Shown here one piece after another: positions 1 to 10,711 of a stretch of 64,000 bases of DNA; position 1 is the stretch's first letter; each line of letters begins with the position of its first letter. The notes under the pieces were generated by a model. It was not told where the DNA came from, ran no database searches, and was given only the letters and a program-made list of their open reading frames with translations. This DNA comes from Aphrocallistes beatrix (lineage: Eukaryota; Porifera; Hexactinellida; Sceptrulophora; Aphrocallistidae). Position numbers and translations under genes: made by a program. Location of the stretch: contig OY725490.1 in the NCBI GenBank assembly GCA_963281255.1, forward strand, positions 1,984,001-2,048,000. Direction: 5' to 3'.

Positions 1-17
1 CTTTCCTCACACGGAAA

Positions 18-878
18 ATGGGCCCTAAGCCAACGGAGAGAAAGGAAATAGATTTCTCATTTGTTCCTTCTGCTCACGAAGATTTCAGAAACCAAACTAC
101 GAGACAGCAGATGAGTTTAAATCAAAGAGAAATGCGTATTGATGAAAATATTGCAAGGATAAAGTTCGATCTTCTAAAAATGAGAATGGAAAATGGGGAG
201 ATGCTAGAGAGATGTAACCGTTTGGATCACGAAGTTACGAAGGACAAGACATCGTTTACAAGCGATCAGATGAGCCCCCTTGACAACCAAGATGAACTGG
301 ATGAATTCAACGATCTACTCTCAATCTGTTCAGACGAAGAGATCGACCCTGAATCCTTCTTCCAACCTAACCCATGTCGAGGACGCCTTGAAACAGTTAC
401 GAGTAACGAGAATATCGAATCTTTCCCAGAGAACCAAACCTCTACTCCGGTGACAGATATGTCAGACCTAAACTCAACTGCTTCAGAGAGATCCCCAGCG
501 AAAGATTCATCCGTGGACGATAGTCCGAACCGAACGTTAGAGAGGTCACTGTACCGCTCCCCTAAAACCATCCCTGGGTCCGCTATCCACATCGGAGTTG
601 AAAAGAGTTATTCAGAGAATGACTGTCCGCCAGTTCTCGCAAGACACTCGTTGTGTCTCCCTGAAAGGCCACATTCCTCTCTGATGGACTACATCCACAC
701 ACATTCCAGTCAGAGACACCTTGCCTACGCGAAGATAACAATCCCGACGCTAACCCACACCAGCTCCGAAACTATTTTTGAGAAATCGTTTTCAAAACCC
801 CCAAAATCCTTCGCAACGGAAGTATTTGATGAGATAAAGAAATCGATCGGAGATCTGAGCATCAGTCAAACTAACTAA
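18..878 (+). CDS. Unrecognised 286-residue protein, possibly the 3' part of a larger gene
   Basis: I do not recognise this protein. The frame is still open from the first Met back to the window edge, so the true start may lie outside and this may be a last exon. Residues about 35-75 are rich in Arg, Lys, Glu, Leu and Met with few breakers and look like a short coiled coil. The middle (about 90-190) is acidic and Ser/Thr/Pro-rich with several SP sites, typical of a disordered, phosphorylatable stretch. The C-terminal 40 residues turn basic and amphipathic. No catalytic motif, signal peptide or membrane segment is visible. The base composition is clearly richer in GC than the desert that follows, which supports real coding. 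A cytoplasmic scaffold or cytoskeletal protein would fit, but this is only a guess. Confidence 0.6.
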   Translation: MGPKPTERKEIDFSFVPSAHEDFRNQTTRQQMSLNQREMRIDENIARIKFDLLKMRMENGEMLERCNRLDHEVTKDKTSFTSDQMSPLDNQDELDEFNDLLSICSDEEIDPESFFQPNPCRGRLETVTSNENIESFPENQTSTPVTDMSDLNSTASERSPAKDSSVDDSPNRTLERSLYRSPKTIPGSAIHIGVEKSYSENDCPPVLARHSLCLPERPHSSLMDYIHTHSSQRHLAYAKITIPTLTHTSSETIFEKSFSKPPKSFATEVFDEIKKSIGDLSISQTN

Positions 879-1572
879 CACTTATTGAAGTTAAATTTTT
901 AGTTTTATTGGTTGTAATGTTCCATTGATTTAAACTTAAATCTATCTTTAAAAAATTCAATTCTAAATTCACCGTTTCAGCCTCTTTCTTTGATAATAGC
1001 TAAAATAAGGGATTCTAATTTTAAAATTAGTAAAGTGTAAACAAAAAAACAAACTTTTGTGTACACAATTTTGCTTACTATAAAGTTTATGTAGACTTAA
1101 GACGAGAAAAATTAGCTGATATTCAGGCAATAAATGAAATGATTTGAGAAAACCTTGAAAAGAAAAAGATTCCCATGATATTAAGAATGTGCAATTCTAA
1201 GAGGTGAAAACCTATATTATCGTGACATACTGGAACTATGTATAAAGCTGAATTCTTCTTCGATTCACTCCCATATCTAACGGAATGAAGGAAGTTCTTA
1301 AATATCTATATGTATATAACGGACCTAGATATTCTTGTGACGGAGTATATGGAGTAATTGTCTCAAATTTGATGTAACATGTGTTAGTAGCCAATGTCAT
1401 TGTGATGATTTTATTCATATAAATTTTCCTTTTTTACACAATTTATGCTGGGTCATTCATTATTAAATATACATTTAAGTTCGTAATATCTTTGAGTTAA
1501 TAGATAAAGTCGGAATCTAGAAAATTACAAAAATGTGAGGAATTAAACTACGTATATATTAATTACAAGATA
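879..1572. other. AT-rich gene-free stretch
   Basis: Presumed 3' flank of the first gene. No coding frame with protein-like composition on either strand. Nothing else is recognised. Confidence 0.5.
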
Positions 1573-1725
1573 CAGTCGACTCCGCTTAATAGGGTCACAT
1601 CGATCAGAGGACATTTTGGCCCGATTAAGCGGGGAACCCTATTAACCGAAAACATTTGGTGTTAGCATATGTGTGAGAACTATTCCGGTCCTACCAAAAG
1701 TGGCCCGATTAAGCGGAGTCGATTG
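1573..1725. mobile_element. Family A MITE (pogo/Tigger-like termini), copy 1
   Basis: Non-autonomous palindromic element flanked by TA. It starts CAGTCGACTCCGCTTAATAG and ends in the inverted equivalent (aagcggagtcgattg). Inside, both halves repeat the words CGATTAAGCGG and CCCTATTAA. The TA target and CAG ends suggest a Tc1/mariner-superfamily source such as pogo/Tigger; no transposase for it is in the window. Full or partial copies recur at 4682-4868, 7394-9387, 15425-15591, 15970-16155 and 48725-48834. Confidence 0.8.
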
Positions 1726-4105
1726 TATATCATTATTATTATTAACTAAATAGTGATTAAAAATCAGAAAAAAATGCTTTGACAAACTCTATAAAATTAT
1801 AGAAAATTCTAGAATCAACTCTATAAAATTATTGAAAATTCAGACTAGAATCAATAAAAGGTTGACTATGCATGTAATGTAAATATCAGCCTGCGTCTGA
1901 TGATATCAGCATCCCGCTAGCCAATGAGATAACGCATTCGTATGTTTCCTCAAGTGCTTTACAATAAATCATTGTAAAAACAGCTAATCGCACAGCAATG
2001 AATCGAAGTCTGATTACATATGCGAACTGACATCATTCAGAAGTGGGAAATCTGTGAGATTTACTGAGGATTACGTGTAACAGTTGGAAGTGTGCGGGTG
2101 AAATTAAGCGAATTCTAATAGGATTAAGTTGCAAAATCGCAATTATACATCAAAGCAAATCTGGCTAGAATTAAACGATTTTAGGAATTGTTTGGGTTAC
2201 AAGGAAAACTCCAGAAACCAGAGAGTTCAGAAGATTGAGAGTTTGAATAATTGAGAATTCTGTGAACTGGAACTGTATTTTAGTGTATAAATCAGTGCCA
2301 GTCTCAACTATCTCGATACTTTTAATATGCGTAGATACTTAATTGTCTATGCAACATTTCAGAATAACCTGACACTATTTAAAGACATAACAACACATTA
2401 AGAATGTTAAAAAGCTAGAGGTATACATTCCTGAATGATTCGTTAACGACACATAGTTGTTAGTTAATGGTACTTAGTAGTAATACTTAATTATAGATAA
2501 AATCAAGGAAAACACTTCGCATTGCTTTCGATGTTTGTGCTGAGTTCTCTTGATTCTCAGGCAATTAATTAATTGTATTATTCTGTACCCGTAAGCTAAT
2601 TAGTAATGAGAATATAGTAATTGATGTGTCCATGTGTTGTGTTGTAAACAAGGACGGAGTTTTAGAGGTTTTGAATTAATGATTTCAAAGCAAAATCCAT
2701 ATTACCTCGAAATCATCTTCTGAAAACCAACTAATATTTCTCATTACTCTGACAAGCATCTAATGGGAATTAATTAAATTAGAAGTTATCTAACTAATTG
2801 TTATAATGAAACTGATGAAATGAGGTTTAGAGGAATGGCAATTAAGGAAGGCAGTGGCAAAGTTGAATAATCATCAAATTCAGGAAAGTATTATGCAAAC
2901 CCTTTTAGGGAAATGAAAAAAAAGTGCACCCTCTAAAACAACAGGTGTCTCTAAAATATTAGATTTTAAATTGAAAATATTCGGTCAAAATACCGATTAT
3001 ATCCAATTTTAGTTCTAATATATTTTTAATAAAATCAAATTATAAGAATTTGAATTTGAAATAAAAATTAAATTTGAATAATAGTGTTTGCATAGTTTTT
3101 ATAACTAGACACAAACATTGATTTGACGCAGAACGAATAAATTAAAATATCTACACATGGACAAATAAATTCAAGACCCAAATCACATGTACATCAGCTG
3201 TACACCATCATGAATACTAATGAATTAATCTGGTTGTTCGCATCAGTGAAATGTACTGCATTAGCAATGCACCATTATTTTATTAGACATCCTCTATTCA
3301 ATACTGCCATGAAGTTGTAAAAGTCACTGATATGAGTTATATAAGAGCCAGAGATCTCAAAAGTTTCAATGGAAAATATTTAAAAATTATCCCATAGTAA
3401 TTAACATCCCTAACAACGAATTTAGTCAGGAAGTATGTATGAATTCAAACTTTGGCTTCTTGACATTTGCGCTATTAGATAGGAGAAATCACAACATGAC
3501 ATTCATACCATAACGAGATTACCAGACCATCTCCGAAATTTCACTGGTTGCCGATATAAAATGGTTTCGCGAAATCACAGAATTAGTGATAGAAATTGCA
3601 ACAAGAATTTGCTGCGTATTTAGATAGCCAATACGTTTTCTACTTATCACTATGCATCGGAGAGTTCAGGATGAATAGAATTTATAAGCACACTCTAGCA
3701 TTGTTTCATTAGATAAGTGGAATACGAAAGAGAGAGTAGGAAATGAGAGAGTGTTTAGTGATAGTAATTATTATTATTATTAGTATGTCTTCTAACATGA
3801 TTCGATAGAAAAGTATTCTATTATTTCAACAAAATTTTAAAAAATAAAACATTCCCATTTTCGACCCCCCAAAGTGCATTGTAATAGATAATTACTCAAC
3901 CACTGTAATTCAGTCTAAAGGAAGAGTTCTAGATAATAGTATGTACTATGTAGCCATAGTTAGACAGTGCAAACTGACAATTCGTTTAATACTACATGTA
4001 TTATGTTTCATCTCATAGTGCATAGAAGGAATATTAACGTAACCTTAAATTATTATTTAATTATTTAATAATTATGATAATTATAACTCTCCGTTGCCCC
4101 TGGAA
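1726..4105. other. Gene-free AT-rich desert
   Basis: About 2.4 kb without a supportable gene. Frames are short and closed. A short direct duplication, 'ctctataaaattat(a/t)gaaaattc', occurs at about 1788-1838. I see no RNA gene or TIR element. Confidence 0.5.
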
Positions 4106-4205
4106 TGTGTCGCGTCATTTCCGGTTTAAGCCATTTTGGGCGGGGAAGCCATAAAGATTCGGGGTATTTACTATAAATAGAAAAACCCCTAAGCCATCCG
4201 GGTTT
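4106..4205 (+). repeat. TATA-carrying dispersed module, copy 1
   Basis: A roughly 90-bp unit reading tcatttccggtttaag, ttttgggcggggaagccata, then ctataaatag and aaacccctaag. The same order of words is found at about 12460-12540 (+) and, reverse-complemented, at about 36505-36605; a partial copy is near 12690-12740. Each of the three full copies holds a consensus TATA box (CTATAAATAG) a fixed distance after the GGGCGGGGAA word, so it may be the promoter end of a small mobile element. Confidence 0.55.
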
Positions 4206-4491
4206 AACTACGTATTACACGAATCGATAAGCTTGAGTAAGGAGTGCGTAATACTATAATGCTATCAGATGGCAACGAAAAGATTTTCTGATGGATCAGA
4301 TTATAATCAAAATATCTTCATGATGACAATACACCTACTCAGTTCGTTTGAGACAAGACTACAGAAACAGATTCATTCATTAAGTTAACGTTGAAATACA
4401 TTTGTTCAGTGGTGAGTGGAGGGAGGATTATCTAGGAGTTTCTTTAGGCGTATTATTTTAAGTCCGAAAGCGTTTAGGAGCGTGAATACTT

Positions 4492-4650
4492 CAGGGCCGG
4501 CGGAACTGGTCCGGCTTTGGCCGGACCAATTTTATGCCATTATGGCTTATTTTCATATGCAAATTTGCTTTTGGCCGGACCAACTTCTGCTTTGGCCGGA
4601 CCAACTTCCGCTTTGGCCGGACCAATAAAAAGTTGCTTCCGCCGGGCCTG
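4492..4650. mobile_element. GC-rich MITE with internal GGCCGGACCAA tandem repeats
   Basis: Starts CAGGGCCGGCGGAA and ends TTCCGCCGGGCCTG, a near-perfect TIR, flanked by TACTT on both sides (4487-4491, 4651-4655). Inside, the word CTTTGGCCGGACCAA is repeated four times, three of them nearly back to back. The GC content contrasts sharply with the AT-rich surroundings. No coding capacity. Confidence 0.7.
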
Positions 4651-4681
4651 TACTTAGAATATTACCCAATTTATTCATATA

Positions 4682-4868
4682 CAGTCGACTCCGCTTAATA
4701 GGGTCACATCGGTCAGAGGTATTTTGCCCCGATTAAGCGGAGAACCCTATTAACCGAAAATATTTTGTACTAGCTTCTATGTGTGAGAGCTATTCCAGTC
4801 CTGCCAAAAGTGGCCCGATTAAGCAGTTAACCCGATTAAACAGTGACCCTATTAAGCAGAGTCGACTG
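4682..4868. mobile_element. Family A MITE, copy 2
   Basis: Begins CAGTCGACTCCGCTTAATAG after TA and ends GCAGAGTCGACTG, with the right TA mutated to TG. The 3' half contains CCCGATTAAACAGTGACCCTA, whose reverse complement is the seed of the 16-bp satellite unit at 7405-9260. Confidence 0.8.
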
Positions 4869-5151
4869 TGTATTATAAAGTTATCTATCGATTTAGGAAT
4901 ATGGAAATTTATGGGCTTGAGACTAGGAGGATATCTCTGGAGAGCTGTATAATACCCTGGAGGAGGAGGCTGGGTGGATTTTGTTCAGAGCAAACTTCTC
5001 TTGCCCCAGTAAATGTGACTAAATTTAGACATAGCCCACCCTGAAAGTTGGCTTGACGGGTATCGACTTTTAATCGGACTAAATAACTGTGTCTCATGCG
5101 TTCCTATTAACTCAATGGAGTTCAGACTTGCCATAAGGGTCAGGCAACTTA

Positions 5152-5368
5152 CAGGGTGTAACGAAAGTGTTGTCACCTCTGAATACAAGCTCTAATTAAT
5201 AGGTGGGAAAGGAAAAGCGTATTTCGCAAATGCTGTGATGTCACAAAATATAGTGATGCGTGATAGCTAACGACAGGCTAATAGTTTTGTATTTGATTAC
5301 TATTGGTTCGATATCAATCAAGCGTAATAATGAATAATCTAGAGTGACAACACCTCTGTTACACCCTG
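5152..5368. mobile_element. Tc1/mariner-type MITE
   Basis: About 217 bp flanked by TA dinucleotides. The left end is CAGGGTGTAACGAAAGTGTT and the right end is the matching inverted ACACCTCTGTTACACCCTG. The interior is non-coding. The ends resemble, but are not the same as, those of the Tc1 element at 19749-21361. Confidence 0.75.
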
Positions 5369-6928
5369 TACGTACTTTAAAACTTGTTTGAATATGCTAG
5401 GTAATTTGAACTTAAATGAGAGCAATTGTAGTTGATGGATCAACTGACGTATAATACTATTAAATGAATACAACCCATGCAACTAGCTCAGCTGATGAAC
5501 ACGAGTTCAAATTGGGCTGAAAATGATCCAATTCCAACGATAACTCTTTCTAAAACGCAGCACTGTAGCACGTAAATATCTTTGAAACCCTTTACATGAA
5601 ATGATCCATCTTGTGAATTTAATTAAAATTTTTGCAACACATGAAGAGAATATTTTAGGAAATGTTGAATAATTAACAGTGTGTTGGTGACCAGAGAGTG
5701 GTGAATAGAATGCAACATCGAACAATAGTGTATTACAATGCAAAATTGTTTCAGTCTCAACAAAATTTTAATGCACATTCTTTCAGTACCAAATATTACT
5801 GATAATTCCACACAAAACCTCGAACAAGATGCCGGGGATTTTGTAACCAGATTGAAGACAAGAATTGTGTTGCTGGGCCAAACGAAATGATGATTCAGTA
5901 GGAAATACTGGATCAGGGTAGGCGGGGTGTAAGTATAGAGTGGCGGTCAGCAATTATGGTAAAGCCATGTTATTCAATACATAATATTATCCAGTATATT
6001 AACCTTATATACACAGCTGAAGGGAAAGTTTGAATTAATGTACGTAGTTTTATTTGCCAACAATGACTCAATAAATACGGTGTTCTAGCACAAAATGGCA
6101 CAACACAACTATAACATTAATTAACACGAGAATGAATTTAAAATATGAATAAATTCTATAATTAAAATAATAAAACTGCAAAAATTCATATTTCCCAGAC
6201 AATATTGGCAGAAGTGGATTTAAACTATTGCAAAATAGTGATTATGACCAATAATTAACTTCATTTCATTAATATGAATCATTATAGCTTGAAAAACTCA
6301 TAACAAACTCTGCAGTAATGTTATGCAAGCACATCTACTGTGTTAAGAAATATGCCTTTGATAATGTATTAAAACTTGAATTAATATAAATCTTACCCAC
6401 ACAATACAAGGTGTAATTGAATACCGCAATCAAACCATGCACTTCCTGTAGGTGTCAGTTGAAGTTGTATTTCCTTTTATATCGACTAATAATTAATGGT
6501 TAAACTTCGCAATGCCACATGCATTCGCAGATACATTCCGACACTACGAATTCGGACTGTGATATTAACCAAAATGTCTGTGTGCACTGTCTTAATAGTC
6601 TTCATTGGCTGAACTTAATTGTACAATTGTGTGTTTTAATTATTATTTTTCATTGAAACTTGGCTGACCTAACAGATTAATACGCTACATAGAATTTCAC
6701 TATCTTGGGTTGTTTTAAGATGTCATGCAATATATTATAATAAGTTACAACCAAATTCAGCTGCAATGTTGATGATAAAACGAGTTAAATGGAACTGAAA
6801 TTAGTATATAAACAACAGTGGACTAATCTGATTAACTTTATATAGAGATAGATAGGACCATGGATAAACAATATTATTATTTCTGGACTGCCTACTGTGC
6901 GATATGATATCCTAGAAGGTAATAGCAT
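5369..6928. other. Gene-free AT-rich stretch
   Basis: No supportable gene on either strand; reading frames are short and of random composition. A tagctcag...gttcaaat pair near 5480-5510 looks tRNA-like but the spacing is too short for a tRNA. Confidence 0.5.
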
Positions 6929-7071
6929 GCCAACATGAGCCATTATATAAGCGGGACGCGGCGTTGAATTTCGCGGGACATGGCGGGACGTAATAGAAAG
7001 TATTATACAAGGAATTAAAAAAGCGGGACATAATGGGGAAAAAAACTGAGTAGAACTAATGCCAACTCTCC
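6929..7071 (+). mobile_element. Family B short element (GCGGGAC repeat type), copy 1
   Basis: Starts near 'ccaacatgagccattatataa' and ends near 'taatgccaactc'. It carries the family words GCGGGACGCGGCGTTGAATT and CGCGGGACATGGCGGGACG. Related copies: about 12232-12352 (+), a fragment at 16450-16490 (+), about 29015-29198 (-) and about 53932-54128 (-). Non-coding. Short inverted ends (CCAACtTGAGCC / GGGACAGTTGGCA) suggest a MITE. Confidence 0.65.
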
Positions 7072-7133
7072 AAAACGCACTAATGCAGTGCCCCCATAGA
7101 ACTAGTACATTGTATTAAAAAAGTGGTACAGCT

Positions 7134-7275
7134 AGGGGCGTAGCCAGTGGCGCCGACAAGGGCCTGCCAGGGGCTACGCTCCGTCTTAACTGGGCCTGCA
7201 GGAACATTTTCTGGGCCTGCAGGATATTTCGTGGGCCTGCGGGCAGGCCCTGCAGGCCCATTGGCTACGCTTATG
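7134..7275. mobile_element. MITE with a 9-bp target duplication and GGGCCTGCAGGA repeats
   Basis: Flanked by the 9-bp direct repeat GGTACAGCT at 7125-7133 and 7276-7284. The ends hold the inverted word GCGTAGCCARTGG. The interior has three close repeats of TGGGCCTGC(A/G)GG. A 9-bp duplication fits Mutator-like or related transposases. No coding capacity. Confidence 0.75.
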
Positions 7276-7393
7276 GGTACAGCTAATTCCTTACCAGCCG
7301 CACCGCTTCCCACGGTCATGATATGTATGCAATTGTTGGATTAATACGAATGATACAGATGAGACAAATAGCTATCCTATCCTAAGAAGAATA

Positions 7394-9387
7394 CAGTCGA
7401 CTCCGCTTAATAGGGTCACTGTTTAATAGGGTCACTGTTTAATAGGGTCACTGTTTAATAGGGTCACTGTTTAATAGGGTCACTGTTTAATAGGGTCACT
7501 GTTTAATAGGGTCACTGTTTAATAGGGTCACTGTTTAATAGGGTCACTGCTTAATAGGGTCACTGTTTAATAGGGTCACTGTTTAATAGGGTCACTGTTT
7601 AATAGGGTCACTGTTTAATAGGGTCACTGTTTAATAGGGTCACTGTTTAATAGGGTCACTGTTTAATAGGGTCACTGTTTAATAGGGTCACTGTTTAATA
7701 GGGTCACTGTTTAATAGGGTCACTGTTTAATAGGGTCACTGTTTAATAGGGTCACTGTTTAATAGGGTCACTGTTTAATAGGGTCACTGTTTAATAGGGT
7801 CACTGTTTAATAGGGTCACTGTTTAATAGGGTCACTGCTTAATAGGGTCACTGTTTAATAGGGTCACTGTTTAATAGGGTCACTGTTTAATAGGGTCACT
7901 GTTTAATAGGGTCACTGTTTAATAGGGTCACTGTTTAATAGGGTCACTGTTTAATAGGGTCACTGTTTAATAGGGTCACTGTTTAATAGGGTCACTGTTT
8001 AATAGGGTCACTGTTTAATAGGGTCACTGTTTAATAGGGCCACTGTTTAATAGGGTCACTGTTTAATAGGGTCACTGTTTAATAGGGTCACTGTTTAATA
8101 GGGTCACTGTTTAATAGGGTCACTGTTTAATAGGGTCACTGTTTAATAGGGTCACTGTTTAATAGGGCCACTGCTTAATAGGGTCACTGTTTAATAGGGC
8201 CACTGTTTAATAGGGTCACTGCTTAATAGGGTCACTGTTTAATAGGGTCACTGTTTAATAGGGTCACTGTTTAATAGGGTCACTGTTTAATAGGGCCACT
8301 GTTTAATAGGGTCACTGTTTAATAGGGCCACTGTTTAATAGGGTCACTGTTTAATAGGGTCACTGTTTAATAGGGTCACTGTTTAATAGGGTCACTGTTT
8401 AATAGGGTCACTGTTTAATAGGGTCACTGTTTAATAGGGTCACTGTTTAATAGGGTCACTGTTTAATAGGGCCACTGTTTAATAGGGTCACTGTTTAATA
8501 GGGTCACTGTTTAATAGGGTCACTGTTTAATAGGGCCACTGTTTAATAGGGTCACTGCTTAATAGGGTCACTGTTTAATAGGGTCACTGTTTAATAGGGT
8601 CACTGTTTAATAGGGTCACTGTTTAATAGGGTCACTGTTTAATAGGGTCACTGTTTAATAGGGTCACTGTTTAATAGGGTCACTGTTTAATAGGGTCACT
8701 GCTTAATAGGGTCACTGTTTAATAGGGTCACTGTTTAATAGGGCCACTGTTTAATAGGGTCACTGTTTAATAGGGCCACTGTTTAATAGGGTCACTGTTT
8801 AATAGGGTCACTGTTTAATAGGGCCACTGTTTAATAGGGTCACTGCTTAATAGGGTCACTGTTTAATAGGGTCACTGTTTAATAGGGCCACTGTTTAATA
8901 GGGTCACTGTTTAATAGGGCCACTGTTTAATAGGGTCACTGTTTAATAGGGTCACTGTTTAATAGGGTCACTGTTTAATAGGGTCACTGTTTAATAGGGT
9001 CACTGTTTAATAGGGTCACTGTTTAATAGGGTCACTGTTTAATAGGGCCACTGTTTAATAGGGTCACTGTTTAATAGGGTCACTGTTTAATAGGGTCACT
9101 GTTTAATAGGGCCACTGTTTAATAGGGTCACTGTTTAATAGGGTCACTGTTTAATAGGGTCACTGTTTAATAGGGCCACTGTTTAATAGGGTCACTGTTT
9201 AATAGGGTCACTGCTTAATAGGGTCACTGTTTAATAGGGTCACTGTTTAATAGGACCACTTTTGGCAGGACGGAATAGCTCTCACACATAGAAGCTAATA
9301 CAAAATATTTTCGGTTAATAGGGTTCTCCGCTTAATCGGGGCAAAATGTCCTCTGACCGATGTGACTCTATCAAGCGGGGTCGACTG
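7394..9387. mobile_element. Family A MITE inflated by an internal satellite array
   Basis: TA-flanked element (TA at 7392-7393 and 9388-9389) with the same left end (CAGTCGACTCCGCTTAATAG) and right end (AAGCGGGGTCGACTG) as the 150-190-bp family A copies. The right 130 bp (9255-9387) is ordinary family A sequence, including the 'ggaccacttttggcaggac' and 'ctccgcttaatcgggg' words. Everything between is the 16-bp array, so a normal MITE has grown about ten-fold. Confidence 0.85.
7405..9260. repeat. 16-bp minisatellite, 116 units in perfect register
   Basis: The unit is GTTTAATAGGGTCACT. From 7405 to 9260 is 1856 bp, exactly 116 x 16; I checked that the phase recurs every 240 bp over the whole array with no indel. 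Nearly all variants are transitions at two positions: GGGTCACT to GGGCCACT and CTGTTTAA to CTGCTTAA. The last unit has GGACCACT and runs into the MITE end. The unit equals the subterminal sequence of family A (compare 4826-4860, reverse complement). The array has no open frame because each unit contains TAATAG. Confidence 0.97.
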
Positions 9388-9389
9388 TA

Positions 9390-9479
9390 CAAATCACTCC
9401 GGTTAATAATAATTCCTGATAATATGAACAAATTTCTACCGTTCCTAGTGTTCGTATTAACGAGGTTTACTGTAACTCT
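9390..9479. mobile_element. Small MITE remnant related to family A
   Basis: Directly abuts the satellite-bearing MITE. Reads 'caaatcactccggttaataa...ttcgtattaacgaggtttactgta', that is, inverted half-sites around a short spacer ending ACTG-TA. A similar sequence runs from 15757 to 15842 (tacctcgttaatacgaattc ... gaattaacaggagtgattcc). Confidence 0.5.
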
Positions 9480-9559
9480 GATCGTTAATCCACTAAAATT
9501 TAATTTCCCATAAACAAATTTAATAACACAAATAAATAAAACGATTGAAATATTAACAT

Positions 9560-10711
9560 TTATCTGTTAACATAAATTCTCATGTGCACATGATAATGGT
9601 ACTGCTTTACCAGCGGACGAATTCTGTCATTTATTCTGTACACTGAATACCCACTTCTGATAAACATATACAACATGGCAAAAACGAAGTATGAATAATC
9701 GAAAATAAATATAATTTTGTAGAAGATGAGAGAAGGTAGGCAGAAGAAACTATCCACGAAGTCGCAGTTAAGAGTTAAACCGTCGCAATGAACTGCATTT
9801 GTCAACAGAATATTCTTGAGGCAAGACAATATCGAGGAAAATGAGAACAGGAACAGAGCGATGGAGACAAGACACGTCGCAACTTTAAAATGCAAGCGAT
9901 TCAAATGGATTCTGCGAATTAAATACATATTCTGAGTTAGCATCGCTTCACACTCTCTACTCTTCAGATGTGAGTAGAATCTCTTTGCTGAATAGAGGTA
10001 TTGGCAAAAATCAATAAAGCAGAGACATACAGTGAAAAAGATATACAAACCATGGATAATAGCGTTATATGCAGAAACATGTTGACACGAAAAGTGCAAT
10101 AATAAAGAAACTACAACACGAATGGAAATATACAGAATCCATTTTGAGATCGTGTAGGAGTAGGGATGGTGTATGTATGCATACCAAATAACTTTTAGGA
10201 ACAGAGAGAGCATCGGGATGAACATGTTTCTGGTAAGAATGACGCAGTATCCCATCAGCTGCGAGAAATGAAAGAAATTTGAGTTTAAATAAATATATTT
10301 AAAGTGAGGAATGATAACCCATATCTGGAAGGATTCGAATGCGAGAGAGAAATTATTGAAAGTTTCTATCAGTAGGATGACGATGATGAAGTTAGTAAAG
10401 GTACACATTAACTTCAGATTTTTACGATAGTTAATTAACGAGCTGGTAATAAATTCATTGTCAGGGAATTCAGCAATGTCCTGTTGCAAAAGGTACCTCC
10501 TCCTGATGTAATAACAGAGAATGATGACGGATAGAATGCAGAAGATTAGAGGCAACAAGGATAAGGCGAAATATTCTATTTCGCTGAGGAGCTTAACAGT
10601 TGAGTTCAACATTTTCGAGAAGGGTGAATATATAAATTTGAGAAGTACAAATTGAAACGTCCCTAAATTGATTTTTATATTCCAAAATTCGAAACCTGAA
10701 AATTGTGCCAA
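9560..10711 (-). CDS. Orphan seven-helix membrane protein, GPCR-like
   Basis: Intronless frame of 383 residues; the likelier start is Met34 (10612), which begins MLNSTVKLL with an N-glycosylation site just before the first helix, giving about 350 residues. Seven hydrophobic segments are visible at about 46-68, 100-121, 150-176, 188-208, 215-236, 276-297 and 322-350, with Lys/Arg-rich loops between. That topology and length fit a rhodopsin-like or chemosensory-type receptor at the plasma membrane, but I see no DRY, CWxP or NPxxY signature, so the family is unassigned. A single Cys pair near the third extracellular loop (around HCDGLTLNCDF) could form a disulfide. No neighbour lies close. It may be a lineage-specific receptor; seven helices in a row make chance unlikely. 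Confidence 0.65.
   Translation of the reverse strand: MAQFSGFEFWNIKINLGTFQFVLLKFIYSPFSKMLNSTVKLLSEIEYFALSLLPLIFCILSVIILCYYIRRRYLLQQDIAEFPDNEFITSSLINYRKNLKLMCTFTNFIIVILLIETFNNFSLAFESFQIWVIIPHFKYIYLNSNFFHFSQLMGYCVILTRNMFIPMLSLFLKVIWYAYIHHPYSYTISKWILYISIRVVVSLLLHFSCQHVSAYNAIIHGLYIFFTVCLCFIDFCQYLYSAKRFYSHLKSRECEAMLTQNMYLIRRIHLNRLHFKVATCLVSIALFLFSFSSILSCLKNILLTNAVHCDGLTLNCDFVDSFFCLPSLIFYKIIFIFDYSYFVFAMLYMFIRSGYSVYRINDRIRPLVKQYHYHVHMRIYVNR

Noticed and set aside
5470-5515. tRNA-like A-box and B-box words
   Set aside because: The boxes are too close together and no acceptor stem can be drawn.
7405-9260. CRISPR-like or telomere-like array
   Set aside because: There are no spacers; units are contiguous 16-mers and the array is embedded in a MITE, not at a chromosome end.
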